DNA of 64,000 nt from Yeguia hominis (GTDB lineage Bacteria > Bacillota > Clostridia > Oscillospirales > Acutalibacteraceae): contig NZ_JACRSN010000011.1 of the NCBI RefSeq assembly GCF_014384705.1, forward strand, positions 1 through 64,000, in the 5' to 3' direction. The notes under the pieces were generated by a model. The model was not told where the DNA came from and did not search any database. It saw only the letters and a list, made by a program, of their open reading frames with translations. Position numbers and translations under genes: made by a program. Below are positions 39,835 through 48,870 of the stretch, piece by piece (the first letter of the stretch is position 1; the number at the start of each line of letters is the position of its first letter).

Positions 39835-39866
39835 GGTACGATCACAGGAGTTCCTGGTATCGTACC
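39835..39866 (+). promoter_or_regulatory. Stem-loop at the expected mRNA 5' end of the NUDIX gene
   Basis: GGTACGAT/ATCGTACC forms an 8-bp stem extended by CAGGA/TCCTG. It begins 5 nt after the -10 box, so the transcript should start at or in the stem. It ends 24 nt before the start codon and leaves the Shine-Dalgarno free. Confidence 0.6.
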
Positions 39867-39890
39867 GTTTTGCTTTGGGAGGCGTTTTGC

Positions 39891-40436
39891 ATGAAGCTGA
39901 CAGAAAAGACGCTGCAAAAAAATTATCTTTATCGGGGAAAAATTTTAAATCTGCGCCGGGATGACGCGGAACTCGAAAACGGGCGTCAGGTAACGCGCGA
40001 GGTCGTCGAGCATCCGGGCGGTGTTTGTGTTGCAGCGCTCAACGAGAAAAACGAGATGGTTTTTGTACGCCAGTTCCGGTATCCGTATTCGAAGGTGGTT
40101 CTGGAGATTCCGGCCGGAAAACTGGAGCCGGGTGAGGATCCATTTGAGGCCGTCAAGCGCGAGCAGCTGGAGGAAACAGGAACTCGGGCTGAAGCGTATC
40201 AGTTCTTGGGTGAGATGTATCCTTCTCCGGGTTATACAGATGAAATTATCCGGATCTGGGCGTGCCGGATTTCCCAATATGGAGCGTTAAAGCTGGATGA
40301 AGGGGAGTTCTTGGAGACTGAGTACGTACCGCTGGAGACGGCGGTGGAGATGGTGCTCCGCAATGAAATTCCGGATGCCAAGACACAGGTGGCTATTTTA
40401 AAAACAAGCTGCCTCGTCAAAGCGGGGCAGCTTTAA
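39891..40436 (+). CDS. nudF: NUDIX hydrolase, ADP-ribose pyrophosphatase type
   Basis: This 181-residue enzyme probably cleaves ADP-ribose or a related nucleoside diphosphate sugar. The NUDIX box spans about residues 76-98 (GKLEPGE, seven residues, REQLEETG). The hydrophobic residue after RE is replaced by Gln, a small deviation. PYPSPGYTDE-like context (YPSPGYTDEI) is typical of ADP-ribose hydrolases. The ATG at 39891 follows GGGAGGCG. Confidence 0.88.
   Translation: MKLTEKTLQKNYLYRGKILNLRRDDAELENGRQVTREVVEHPGGVCVAALNEKNEMVFVRQFRYPYSKVVLEIPAGKLEPGEDPFEAVKREQLEETGTRAEAYQFLGEMYPSPGYTDEIIRIWACRISQYGALKLDEGEFLETEYVPLETAVEMVLRNEIPDAKTQVAILKTSCLVKAGQL
40406..40433 (-). terminator. Terminator of the DUF1015 gene, inside the nudF 3' end
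   Basis: An 11-bp stem (one wobble) lies within the last codons of nudF. Read on the minus strand it is followed by GTTTTTAAAA, so it fits the convergent DUF1015 gene. Confidence 0.65.
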
Positions 40437-40443
40437 GAAGTGT

Positions 40444-41730
40444 TTATTCAGCAGTTTCGTTCATTTGATTCATAACCAGTCCGGTGATCAGTTTTGGATA
40501 GAAATAGGTCGATTTCTGCGGCATCTTTCCACCGGCAGCGGCGACATCCCGAATTTCGCTGATCCGTGTCGGATTGAGGAAAAAGGCCGCCTGTGCGTTT
40601 CCGGATTGCACGGCCTGGATCGCCTCGTCGAACGAACGGGTGTAAGAGAGATTTTTCTGGTTTGCCATGTTTTCTTTGTCGATCCCGAACGCGCGCTCGA
40701 GGATAAGCGTATGCAGAACCGAAACGTCAAGTGTGCGTACTGCAGGGCATTCTTCTGAGAGCACCTGATCCATGATGGATAGGTCGCGCAGGACAAGAAG
40801 CGTCCAGGAGTCTCCGCCGCAGTAGAAAGCAAAGGCTTTTTTGCCTTGCCGGAAGAGTGCGTCGAGCGAGGCGGAAAGTTCAGAAAGCCGCGGCATTTCA
40901 TGAACTTCAAAGTGTTCCCGGCAGCTGCTCAGAAGCGCCTCTTTGTCAAAGTTCGGCAGGTTGTGGATCAGCCTGTGCGTCGGAAAGACAACCAGTCCGT
41001 CGTGTTGCATATCCACGAGCATCATCATGACATAATCACAGTCTCCGGTTTCCTGGTAGAGGCCGTTTTCATGGCAGTAATTCCGGAAATTCAGGGCTGT
41101 TTCATAGCGGTGATGACCGTCTGCGATATAAAGCTTTCGGTCTTTAAAATCCTCACAGATTGCTGCAATTGCCACAGGATCGTTGACAATCCAAAGCCGG
41201 TGAAGAACCTCTCCGTCATCCATTTCCACGTTGGGTGTGCCCTGTGAGAGGCGTTCGATCCGCGAGAGTGTCGTGTGTTCATCATCCATATAAAGCGAAT
41301 AAATTTGACTGAAATTGCAGCCGGTTGCCTTCATCAGTTCAAAGCGGTCGGCCTTTGCCTTGCTAAGTGTATTTTCGTGCGGCAGCACGACGCCCTTTGA
41401 GAAGTCTTCTGCTTTCACGCGGCAGATGAAGCCTTTAAAGCTTTTTTTCTGTCCGTATGCGGTAAAAGTTTCCTCATAGATGTACAAAGCAGGCGCGGTG
41501 TCCTGTTTGAGAATGCCGGATTCTTCCCACTTTTTTAGGGTTTCCCCGGCTTCCTCATAAGGGTGCTCTCCGACCGGAAGTTCCAGCCGGACAATGTTAT
41601 AGGGATTGGTCTCCAAATACTGCCGGCGCTGCTCCGGGCTGATGATGTCATAGGGCGGACAGGTCAACTTTTCAATCGGCCCTGCCTGTTCCGTGAACCG
41701 CAGTGCGCGGAAGGGCTTGATTTCTGCCAA
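40444..41730 (-). CDS. DUF1015 family protein
   Basis: This 428-residue cytosolic protein matches DUF1015 along its length. It starts MAEIKPFRALRF, followed by CPPYDIISPEQ, LPHENTLSKAKADR and the conserved IADGHHRYETAL. Function is not established, although neighbours in some genomes link the family to serine or energy metabolism. The TTG at 41730 gives the canonical N-terminus and has GGAGTG at 6 nt. An in-frame GTG 9 nt upstream overlaps that site. Confidence 0.88.
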   Translation of the reverse strand: MAEIKPFRALRFTEQAGPIEKLTCPPYDIISPEQRRQYLETNPYNIVRLELPVGEHPYEEAGETLKKWEESGILKQDTAPALYIYEETFTAYGQKKSFKGFICRVKAEDFSKGVVLPHENTLSKAKADRFELMKATGCNFSQIYSLYMDDEHTTLSRIERLSQGTPNVEMDDGEVLHRLWIVNDPVAIAAICEDFKDRKLYIADGHHRYETALNFRNYCHENGLYQETGDCDYVMMMLVDMQHDGLVVFPTHRLIHNLPNFDKEALLSSCREHFEVHEMPRLSELSASLDALFRQGKKAFAFYCGGDSWTLLVLRDLSIMDQVLSEECPAVRTLDVSVLHTLILERAFGIDKENMANQKNLSYTRSFDEAIQAVQSGNAQAAFFLNPTRISEIRDVAAAGGKMPQKSTYFYPKLITGLVMNQMNETAE

Positions 41731-41973
41731 AATGATCACTCCGTTCGACGTAAGGTTGCCGGCAAGATGGAAAATGCCGGGATTACGGTTTCTATTGTAA
41801 ACAGGAATCCGGATTCCGTCAAGAAGGCATCTGGAAAGGGAAAACTTTTGAAGACCTTCACGTGGTATTCACAAAAGGGCGATATACTATGAAAAAGAGA
41901 GTTGAATTTTGCCCGTTTTATGCATTTTAGGAAAAGAAAACGGATGGTTTCTGCCCTTTTTATAGCAAAATAC

Positions 41974-42002
41974 TTGCATTGAACCCTTAAATGCGCTACA
42001 AT
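41974..42002 (+). promoter_or_regulatory. Promoter of the Gld-type ABC operon
   Basis: TTGCAT and TACAAT are separated by 17 nt, about 55 nt before the first start codon. The rest of the 325-bp spacer shows nothing else clear. Confidence 0.72.
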
Positions 42003-42055
42003 TTGAATGTTTCGGTGCATTTAAAAATAAAAAATAAGACATAGGAGGGATCGAG

Positions 42056-43033
42056 ATGATAGAGGTTAAAAACCTCACAAAGCGCTATGGTTCCAATATC
42101 GCTTTGGATAATATCAGCTTCTCGGTAGAGGAAGGAAACATTCTCGGCTTTTTGGGACCAAACGGCGCGGGAAAAACGACCACAATGAATATTATTACGG
42201 GGTATTTGTCTGCCAGCGAAGGCGTTGTCACTGTTGGCGGATACAATACGTTGGATAATCCGAATGAGGTCAAAAAGTTGATCGGATATCTGCCGGAACT
42301 GCCGCCGCTGTACATGGATATGACGGTCAAAGAGTACCTGAGCTTCATGTATGATCTCAAGAAGACGACGCTTCCGAAGGATAAGCACCTGGATGAAATT
42401 TGCCGGTTGACCAAAATCGATAACGTGTACAATCGTCTGATTGCAAACCTGTCGAAGGGCTATAAACAGCGTGTCGGCATTGCACAGGCGCTGATTGGAA
42501 ATCCGCCGGTGCTGATTCTGGACGAACCGACGGTTGGTTTGGATCCGAAACAGATTATTGAAATCCGCAACCTGATCAAAAGTCTCGGACGGAACCACAC
42601 AGTCATTCTCAGCTCGCATATTCTTCCGGAAGTACAGGCAGTCTGCGAACGAGTCATCGTCATCAACCGCGGAAAGCTGGTTGCGGACGGGAACACCGAT
42701 ACGCTGGCACATAACCTTTCCACGGATTTCCGCTTGATCGCGCGGATCGACGGACCGGAAAAAGAAGTGGAGCACGCATTGATCGCAATGGAGAACGTCA
42801 AAGAGGTTCTCTGCTATGGTGAAAAAGAAAAAGGTGTCTTCGAGTTCTCCATTGAAACGGACGAAGACCATGATGTCCGCAGAAATCTGTTTGCGCTTTT
42901 GGCGCGGAAGGGCTGGCCGCTGCTGAGTCTGCGGAACACAGACCTGACGCTGGAAGAGGTGTTCCTGCGCCTGACAAGCGGTGATGCGGAATCCTATATC
43001 GGCAGCAAAAAAGAGAAAGGCGGGAAAGAATAA
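42056..43033 (+). CDS. ABC transporter ATP-binding protein, GldA-like
   Basis: This 325-residue ATPase has Walker A GPNGAGKTT near residue 40, the ABC signature LSKGYKQRVGIAQAL, Walker B LILDEPTVGLDP, and an extended C-terminal domain. It powers the adjacent permease. The start follows AGGAGGG. Its stop overlaps the permease start by one base. With the next three genes it forms an operon resembling the gldA-gldF-gldG group of Bacteroidetes, also found in Firmicutes without gliding. Confidence 0.92.
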   Translation: MIEVKNLTKRYGSNIALDNISFSVEEGNILGFLGPNGAGKTTTMNIITGYLSASEGVVTVGGYNTLDNPNEVKKLIGYLPELPPLYMDMTVKEYLSFMYDLKKTTLPKDKHLDEICRLTKIDNVYNRLIANLSKGYKQRVGIAQALIGNPPVLILDEPTVGLDPKQIIEIRNLIKSLGRNHTVILSSHILPEVQAVCERVIVINRGKLVADGNTDTLAHNLSTDFRLIARIDGPEKEVEHALIAMENVKEVLCYGEKEKGVFEFSIETDEDHDVRRNLFALLARKGWPLLSLRNTDLTLEEVFLRLTSGDAESYIGSKKEKGGKE

Positions 43034-43737
43034 TGCTGGCTATTGCAAAACGTGACTTAAAATCCTATTTTTCTTCCCCCATCGGCTATGTCTGTGTAGC
43101 GCTGATTTTGGCGTTTTTCGGATATTTTTACTTCCAGGTGCTGATGTCCGGCTCGACTTCGTACATTTCTTCTGTGTACGGCGTGATGTTCACCTGGTGC
43201 ATGATGGTAATCCCGATCATCACCATGCGCAGCATGAGTGAAGACCGCAAAAACAAGACGGATCAGGCGCTTTTGACGGCGCCGGTCAGCGTAACCGCGA
43301 TTGTGATGGGCAAATTTCTGGCTTCCTTCGCAGTTTATGCAATCATCATGATCGGCAGCCTGATTCCCTGCATCATAATGACCTTCATTGCCGATCCGAA
43401 CTGGGGCATTATTTTTGGAAACTTCCTTGCTTCGTTGCTTTACGGCGCGGCGATGATTGCAATCGGCGTGTTTATTTCCAGCCTGACGGTCAGTCAGATC
43501 ATTGCGGCAATCGGTACATTTGCAGTGGCGATTTTTCTAATGATCATTGATTCGCTCGGCGGTGCGACCGGCAGTGCGTTCCTCTCCAAGGTCGTGACCT
43601 GGATCTCCTTTAATACCCGGTACTCCCTGTTCACGCAAGGCCTGTTCAGCATTTCCAATGCAGTGTTCTTTTTGAGTGTGGCGGCGATCTTTATTTTCCT
43701 TACGGCCCGCAAACTCGAAAGCAGAAGATGGAGTTAA
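43033..43737 (+). CDS. ABC-2 type permease, GldF-like
   Basis: This 234-residue membrane protein has six hydrophobic segments and the N-terminus AIAKRDLKSYFSSPIGYVC, typical of this permease group. It overlaps the ATPase gene by one base and is followed 13 bp later by the GldG-like gene. It is the membrane subunit of the exporter. Confidence 0.9.
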   Translation: MLAIAKRDLKSYFSSPIGYVCVALILAFFGYFYFQVLMSGSTSYISSVYGVMFTWCMMVIPIITMRSMSEDRKNKTDQALLTAPVSVTAIVMGKFLASFAVYAIIMIGSLIPCIIMTFIADPNWGIIFGNFLASLLYGAAMIAIGVFISSLTVSQIIAAIGTFAVAIFLMIIDSLGGATGSAFLSKVVTWISFNTRYSLFTQGLFSISNAVFFLSVAAIFIFLTARKLESRRWS

Positions 43738-43750
43738 GGGAGGATAAAAC

Positions 43751-45400
43751 ATGTCTGAGAAGAATAAAAATCTGATTCCCAGTGAGGAAGAGATTCCGGC
43801 TGCCGCGGCAGAAACGCCGGAGACGGATGCAGCGCAGACAGCTGCTGCAGAAGAGCCGCAGGAATCCAAAACAGAGAAAAAAGCAGAAAAGAGCAAAAAA
43901 CATACCGGGAATTTCTTTAAGAGCACGCGGTTTAAACGCGGCGGGCTGGCAACAGCGGCCAGCATCGGCTTTATTGTGATTGTGGTTCTGCTCAATGTTG
44001 TGTTTTCGATTTTGGAAACACGGTTCCCCTCCATGCAGATCGACATGACTACGAATAAGATTTTCTCGCTTTCAGACGACGCTTTGGAAGCTGCAGAAAA
44101 AGTAGATATTCCAACCACGATTTACATTTTGGCGGGCGAAGAAGCTGCGAAAAATGATACGTTGCTTTCCAGCTATGGTCTGCAGTACAGCCAGGTTTCG
44201 GTGCTTGCAGAAAAAATGCAGGAAGCAAACTCCAATATTACCGTTAAATATGTGGATCTGGATTTGAATCCGACCTTTGCATCGGATTCCAAGTACGCAA
44301 ACTATACGCTGACGACCGGTTCCGTGTTGGTCGAAAATGAGCGTAGAATCCGGGTGCTGGGCATTACGGACCTCTATTCCTACACGCAGGATCAGACAAC
44401 CGGCGCGGCGACGTACTATATGCAGGTCGACAGCGCACTGGCATCGGCGCTCATGCAGGTAACGGCAGAAAATGTCCCGGTCGTTTCGATTGCAGCCGGA
44501 AGCCATTCTGAAATGCTTGCAAACGGTCTGTCCTCGTTCAAGACGCTGATGGAGAACAATCAGTTCGAAATTAAAACCTTTGATCCGATGACAGAGGAAG
44601 TTCCGGAAGATACGCAGATTGTGATGCTCCCGACGCCGAGCACCGATTATACGGCGGAAGAGCTTGCAAAGCTGGATGCCTTCCTAGACGATAACACCGA
44701 GGGCAACCGGTCTCTCTGGGTGACCTTCCATCCTTCCCAGATTGATCTGCCGAACCTTTCCGCATTCCTTGAGGAGTGGGGCTTAGAGGTTCCGACAGAA
44801 GTCATCCGCGAGAGTGACAAAAACAATATGATCGCGGCAGATTCGACGTTCTTTATTTCGTCGCTGACCGATGAAGTGGATCTGGGTGGCGAGGATAGCT
44901 ACAAATATTTTGTCACGCCGCAGAGCCGTCCGGTCAATACGATTTTCAAATCGAACAACAGCGTCGTCACCTATGCGCTGGCCACTTCTTCCGATACCTC
45001 TTATATTCAGGACGCTACCAGCGAAGAGGATATTTCGGAAACTGCAACCAAGCAGTCTTATAATACGGCTGCGCTTGCAACCAAGCAGGTAAAGGTCAAC
45101 GGCGAATATTATCACAAGAGCGTTGTGGCATTCGGTAGCTCGATGATGATGTTGGATTCGTATCTCTCCAGCAATACGTTCGGCAACGCAGTATATCTTG
45201 TGGATCTTGCGCGGTACACCACGGGAACAACGGACAGCAGCATTGGCGTCTATACGAACAAGGTGGAAACCACCACGCTGGATGTCACGGTTCCGACCTC
45301 TACGCGGCTGTTCCTGGGAATCGGCGTCTTTACCCTGCTGATCCCGATCGCGATTTTGGTTGCGGGTGTTGTCGTGTTTCTGAAGAGGAGGCACCTGTAA
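43751..45400 (+). CDS. GldG family membrane protein (ABC-type uncharacterized transport component)
   Basis: This 549-residue protein has an acidic cytosolic N-terminus (about 1-55, rich in Glu and Ala) and a first transmembrane segment (about 73-95). The Gld-type extracytoplasmic domain follows, starting with DMTTNKIFSLSDDAL, and a C-terminal transmembrane segment ends in KRRHL. In this group the domain sits outside the membrane next to the permease. AGGGAGGAT precedes the ATG. The substrate is unknown. Confidence 0.9.
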   Translation: MSEKNKNLIPSEEEIPAAAAETPETDAAQTAAAEEPQESKTEKKAEKSKKHTGNFFKSTRFKRGGLATAASIGFIVIVVLLNVVFSILETRFPSMQIDMTTNKIFSLSDDALEAAEKVDIPTTIYILAGEEAAKNDTLLSSYGLQYSQVSVLAEKMQEANSNITVKYVDLDLNPTFASDSKYANYTLTTGSVLVENERRIRVLGITDLYSYTQDQTTGAATYYMQVDSALASALMQVTAENVPVVSIAAGSHSEMLANGLSSFKTLMENNQFEIKTFDPMTEEVPEDTQIVMLPTPSTDYTAEELAKLDAFLDDNTEGNRSLWVTFHPSQIDLPNLSAFLEEWGLEVPTEVIRESDKNNMIAADSTFFISSLTDEVDLGGEDSYKYFVTPQSRPVNTIFKSNNSVVTYALATSSDTSYIQDATSEEDISETATKQSYNTAALATKQVKVNGEYYHKSVVAFGSSMMMLDSYLSSNTFGNAVYLVDLARYTTGTTDSSIGVYTNKVETTTLDVTVPTSTRLFLGIGVFTLLIPIAILVAGVVVFLKRRHL

Positions 45401-45403
45401 GGC

Positions 45404-46885
45404 ATGAAGAAGTCCATAAAATATCTTTTGATTATTTTAGCAGTCGTTCTGGTGCTCGGAGCAGCGGTGTTGGTTCTGGTTCTGACAGACCCGAACCGTG
45501 GCGCAGCAGAGGAGGAATCCTCCAACGCATCGGCCGATACCATCAGTTTGGTCTCCAAGGAAGCGGCGGATGTTGCCTCTATGGAAATTTCATTCCGAGA
45601 TGACGCGGACGGTTCCTACACGCTGTTGCCGCAGGAAGCATCGGATGGCGACGAACCGGTCTTTACCATCAAGGGTTTGGAAACTATTTCGCTGAAAACA
45701 AGCGCACTGAAATCCGTTGCGTCTTTTGGGCATTCCCTGACTGCGACCAAAGATCTCGGCGCATTAGAAAACAAAGCGGAATATGGCCTTGACAATCCGC
45801 AGATTTCCGTAAAAGTGACCTTTACGGACGGAAGCACGTTTGCCTATGATGTTGGCGACGAAACGCCGAACGGCGGATACTATATCAAAACAGCAGATTC
45901 GGACAATCTTTATGTCTCGACGCTGGGGACAAACCTTCTAAAGAAAAAGCTGGAGCTGGTTGATACGACGATCCTTTCGATCACGGCGCCGCAAACGGAG
46001 GAAGAAGCAGCAGCTGGTACAGCGGCAACCAATGTCTTCAATACGCTGAAATTCAGCGGTGCAAATTTTGCAGAACCGATTGAAATCGTCAACGAGCCGG
46101 ATTCCACAATAATGAGCACATATCTCATCAAAAAGCCGAGAGAGCTCGGCTGTAATGATGAAAACGTCGGAAAAATCACTACGTCTCTGGAATCGCTCTC
46201 TGCGAGTTCTGTTGCGGCGGTTTATCCGGATGAAGCGGTTCTGAAGGAATACGGCTTTGAGAATCCGGTTTGCGTGTTGGAATTTACGGCCAACGATACG
46301 GAACATCACACGTTGCGGACTGGAAACCGTACCGATGCAGGCACATACGTAATGGTCGACGATGTACAAGTCGTTTATGTTGTGGACAATGCGACGGCCT
46401 CCGGCTGGGCAGATGTCACGCTCCATAATTTGCGGAGCGTGTTCCTGCTACTTCCGTATATTGACAATGTGGAAAAGGTCGAAATCAAAACCGCGGATGT
46501 ATCGCATACGTTTACGCTGAGCCGGACGTTGGACGAGGAAAAATCCACAGAAGACGATCCCAGCTACATTTTGACGGTAAAAGGAACGGCTGGTCAGGAT
46601 TTGACGATTGATACATTCCGGAAATTCTATCAGGTTGCGATCGGCGTACAGCTTTTTGATGCGACAGAAGAAGAGCCGGAAGGCAAACCGTATCTGACGC
46701 TGACTTACCGTTACTATGACAGCGGCGAAGCGGATGTGGTGGAATTCTATGAGAGCAAAGAATCTGACCGTACCTATCTGGCGGTTGTAAACGGCGCGGT
46801 AGACGGTGTCGTCAAAAAGACTACTCTGGAATCGCTCCTCAGCAACGCAAAGGATATGGAAAACGATGTCAACGTCGGCGCGTAA
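45404..46885 (+). CDS. DUF4340 domain protein, partner of the Gld-type ABC transporter
   Basis: This 493-residue protein has one N-terminal transmembrane segment (about 7-28) followed by a large extracytoplasmic region with repeats of the DUF4340 type (YGLDNPQISVKVTFTDG, then YGFENPVCVLEFTAND). Two copies of this unit are visible, near residues 128 and 285. It ends the operon, 3 bp after the GldG-like gene, and a terminator follows. It may present or receive the transported substrate. Confidence 0.88.
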   Translation: MKKSIKYLLIILAVVLVLGAAVLVLVLTDPNRGAAEEESSNASADTISLVSKEAADVASMEISFRDDADGSYTLLPQEASDGDEPVFTIKGLETISLKTSALKSVASFGHSLTATKDLGALENKAEYGLDNPQISVKVTFTDGSTFAYDVGDETPNGGYYIKTADSDNLYVSTLGTNLLKKKLELVDTTILSITAPQTEEEAAAGTAATNVFNTLKFSGANFAEPIEIVNEPDSTIMSTYLIKKPRELGCNDENVGKITTSLESLSASSVAAVYPDEAVLKEYGFENPVCVLEFTANDTEHHTLRTGNRTDAGTYVMVDDVQVVYVVDNATASGWADVTLHNLRSVFLLLPYIDNVEKVEIKTADVSHTFTLSRTLDEEKSTEDDPSYILTVKGTAGQDLTIDTFRKFYQVAIGVQLFDATEEEPEGKPYLTLTYRYYDSGEADVVEFYESKESDRTYLAVVNGAVDGVVKKTTLESLLSNAKDMENDVNVGA

Positions 46886-46914
46886 CGACCGGCCCTAAAA
46901 TCAAAACTTGCAGT

Positions 46915-46955
46915 AAAAAATGCACTTTCTGCCGAAAAGCAGGAGGTGCATTTTT
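46915..46955 (+). terminator. Terminator of the Gld-type ABC operon
   Basis: Stem AAAAATGCAC/GTGCATTTTT with an inner CTGC/GCAG lies 30 nt after the last gene and ends in a T run. Confidence 0.9.
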
Positions 46956-47455
46956 ATGGCCTGTTTTGGCCTATGTAGGGAAGGGAGATGTTTTGGTGCG
47001 GAAACTGTAAACCCATAGACGGACAGATTCCATCAAAAAAGCTGCACAGTCTCCATAACAGCTTGATGGAGAATATCCTGATTTCGCGGACTCTTTTGAA
47101 ATCCAAGAAATAAAATGCGGCAATACAAAAAATCGGCATTTGGATTTGCTGAAAGGGACGTTTAGCGGTCTTTTGCTGCATAGCGTCCTTCTTTTGAGAA
47201 AACTAACTTACAGCGCCTCGTTTTATGGTTGCCATACAAAGGCCCAGAAGAGTATTTCCCGAAGACTTTATATAATAAGGACCGGCCAAGGCGTCGTTTG
47301 GTGCAATACGGGTGCAAAAGAGGGCTGCGCTGCTGCGAAAAAAATGAGATGAAAAGAGCAAGGCCAGCCAAAAAAAGTTTTCTAAAATTGGAAAGTACGA
47401 CCAACAGAAATCCAGCTGTTCAAAAGGGCAATCCGCAAAAATGTTTCCGCATATC

Positions 47456-47490
47456 AAAAAGGCATCCGTATACGAAACGGATGCCTTTTG
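47456..47490 (-). terminator. Terminator of the binding-protein/peptidoglycan-binding gene
   Basis: A 13-bp stem (AAAAGGCATCCGT with ACGGATGCCTTTT) with a 7-nt loop lies 19 nt beyond the stop of the minus-strand gene, with T and A runs on both sides. Confidence 0.88.
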
Positions 47491-47508
47491 GGTTTTTATA
47501 GAAGACTT

Positions 47509-48810
47509 TTAAGCCTCGTTACTGCCGGTTTGATCAGCAGGAATAGCACTGGAAGAATACAGCGTTTTGATCGTTTCGGCGTTTGCAACACCGGTGGCAA
47601 GCAGACCGTTGTACAGCTGGAAGTTCATCAGGGCCTGTTCCGTGCCCTCGCCGAACTCTCCGGTGGGCTCTAATACAAAATAACCAAGTTCAGCAAGGCG
47701 CTTTTGCAGTTTCAGAACATCATCGCCTTTAGCCCCTACTTTTAAATCCGAATCGGAAGATCCGGAAGTCGTACTGGCGTCCGAGGAACTGCTGGAGGAC
47801 GGCTCACTGGAGGAATCCGGATCGCTGGAGTTGGAGCTGGGCTCTATGGCAGAGGAATCGCCGTTTTCACCATCTCCGGAGGAAGGCGCAGAAGAGGCAG
47901 GGTCGGAGGCTGCATTGTCCAAAAGCTCCGGATAAAGAACACCGGACATAAAGTTGACAGCCTGCAGCACCGTTCTGCCTTGCCGAATCATATAAGTGGG
48001 ATCCATTTCGTAGACCAGGCCGTTTTCTACAGCGCTCAAACCGGACAATTCTTCAGAAGCCAAAATTTGCTCCTTTAAACCGGTTGGGCAAAAGATATAA
48101 TTCGGATTGGAAAGTTTTAGCGCAGCCAAGGTGGTATCGCCCTGTTCGGTGTTCTCAAAGGCGTTTGTGGCGCCGGTTGCCGAAATTAGTGCCCCGGCAA
48201 GCGTGTTGCCCGTTGCGGCGGTTCCGTCCATATCGTAGAGATAACAGGCTGTAATCACGATGTTGGAGGAGGGCGCCATTCGGGTGATGTCGTCAATTGC
48301 CAGGAAGATATCCTGTGCGCGCTTGACCGCGAAGGCCGCGCCGTCAATTTTTCCGTTCAGCAAAGAACCGACATCGGAGTATTCCCGTTCAAAATCGCTT
48401 CGGCCGGTTGCAGGCGGAACCACTGCGACCGGAATGCCTTGCAGGGCAAGTTCTTCTGCATTTTCCGGTTCTGTATCGACCAGCACCAGATCCGGCTCCA
48501 GATCCTTTAATGTCTTAAGGTCAGAAAGGGATACCTCCGGAAGAATCGAAAGCTCACTTTGCGTGCATTCGGGGCTTTTGCCTTTTAAGGAAGCTTCATA
48601 TCCCAGCGCCAAAATGATATCGGCAAGATTTTCAGAAAGAACAACAACACGTTCCGGTTTTTCGCTGAGCGTCAAGTCCCCGATCGTTACCGGATAATTC
48701 GTGGTTTCGTCCTCGCTGGATGGCTTTTCTTTCGATTTGCAGCCGGAAAAAAGCGCAGCAAGCAAAGCAAGGCAAAGCAGAATGGCAGCGAGACGTTTCG
48801 CTGTATGCAC
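47509..48810 (-). CDS. Substrate-binding lipoprotein fused to a peptidoglycan-binding domain
   Basis: This encodes 433 residues. A lipoprotein signal (lipobox FSGC) is followed by a periplasmic-binding domain of the iron-siderophore/cobalamin type (about 35-290, with PERVVVLSENLADIILALG and LKDLEPDLVLV). A Ser/Asp-rich linker comes next (about 295-350), then a PG_binding_1 domain (VGAKGDDVLKLQKRLAELGYF to the end). No permease or ATPase is adjacent. The GTG at 48810 was chosen because AAGGAG is 9 nt before it, whereas the two upstream ATGs are too close. Confidence 0.82.
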   Translation of the reverse strand: MHTAKRLAAILLCLALLAALFSGCKSKEKPSSEDETTNYPVTIGDLTLSEKPERVVVLSENLADIILALGYEASLKGKSPECTQSELSILPEVSLSDLKTLKDLEPDLVLVDTEPENAEELALQGIPVAVVPPATGRSDFEREYSDVGSLLNGKIDGAAFAVKRAQDIFLAIDDITRMAPSSNIVITACYLYDMDGTAATGNTLAGALISATGATNAFENTEQGDTTLAALKLSNPNYIFCPTGLKEQILASEELSGLSAVENGLVYEMDPTYMIRQGRTVLQAVNFMSGVLYPELLDNAASDPASSAPSSGDGENGDSSAIEPSSNSSDPDSSSEPSSSSSSDASTTSGSSDSDLKVGAKGDDVLKLQKRLAELGYFVLEPTGEFGEGTEQALMNFQLYNGLLATGVANAETIKTLYSSSAIPADQTGSNEA

Positions 48811-48870
48811 AGTCATCATCTCCTTTGTGATACGGGCCCTGCCGGATTACCCGACAGGAGAAAATTTGGT

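Larger units (their letters stand above)
46886..47508. other. Intergenic region without a convincing gene
   Basis: This 623-bp stretch holds a terminator at each end. The short open frames between them lack good ribosome-binding sites and recognisable domains. It may be a remnant of a lost gene. Confidence 0.6.

Noticed and set aside
46954..47460. Several small frames on both strands between two terminators
   Set aside because: They have no ribosome-binding sites, no domains and mixed composition.
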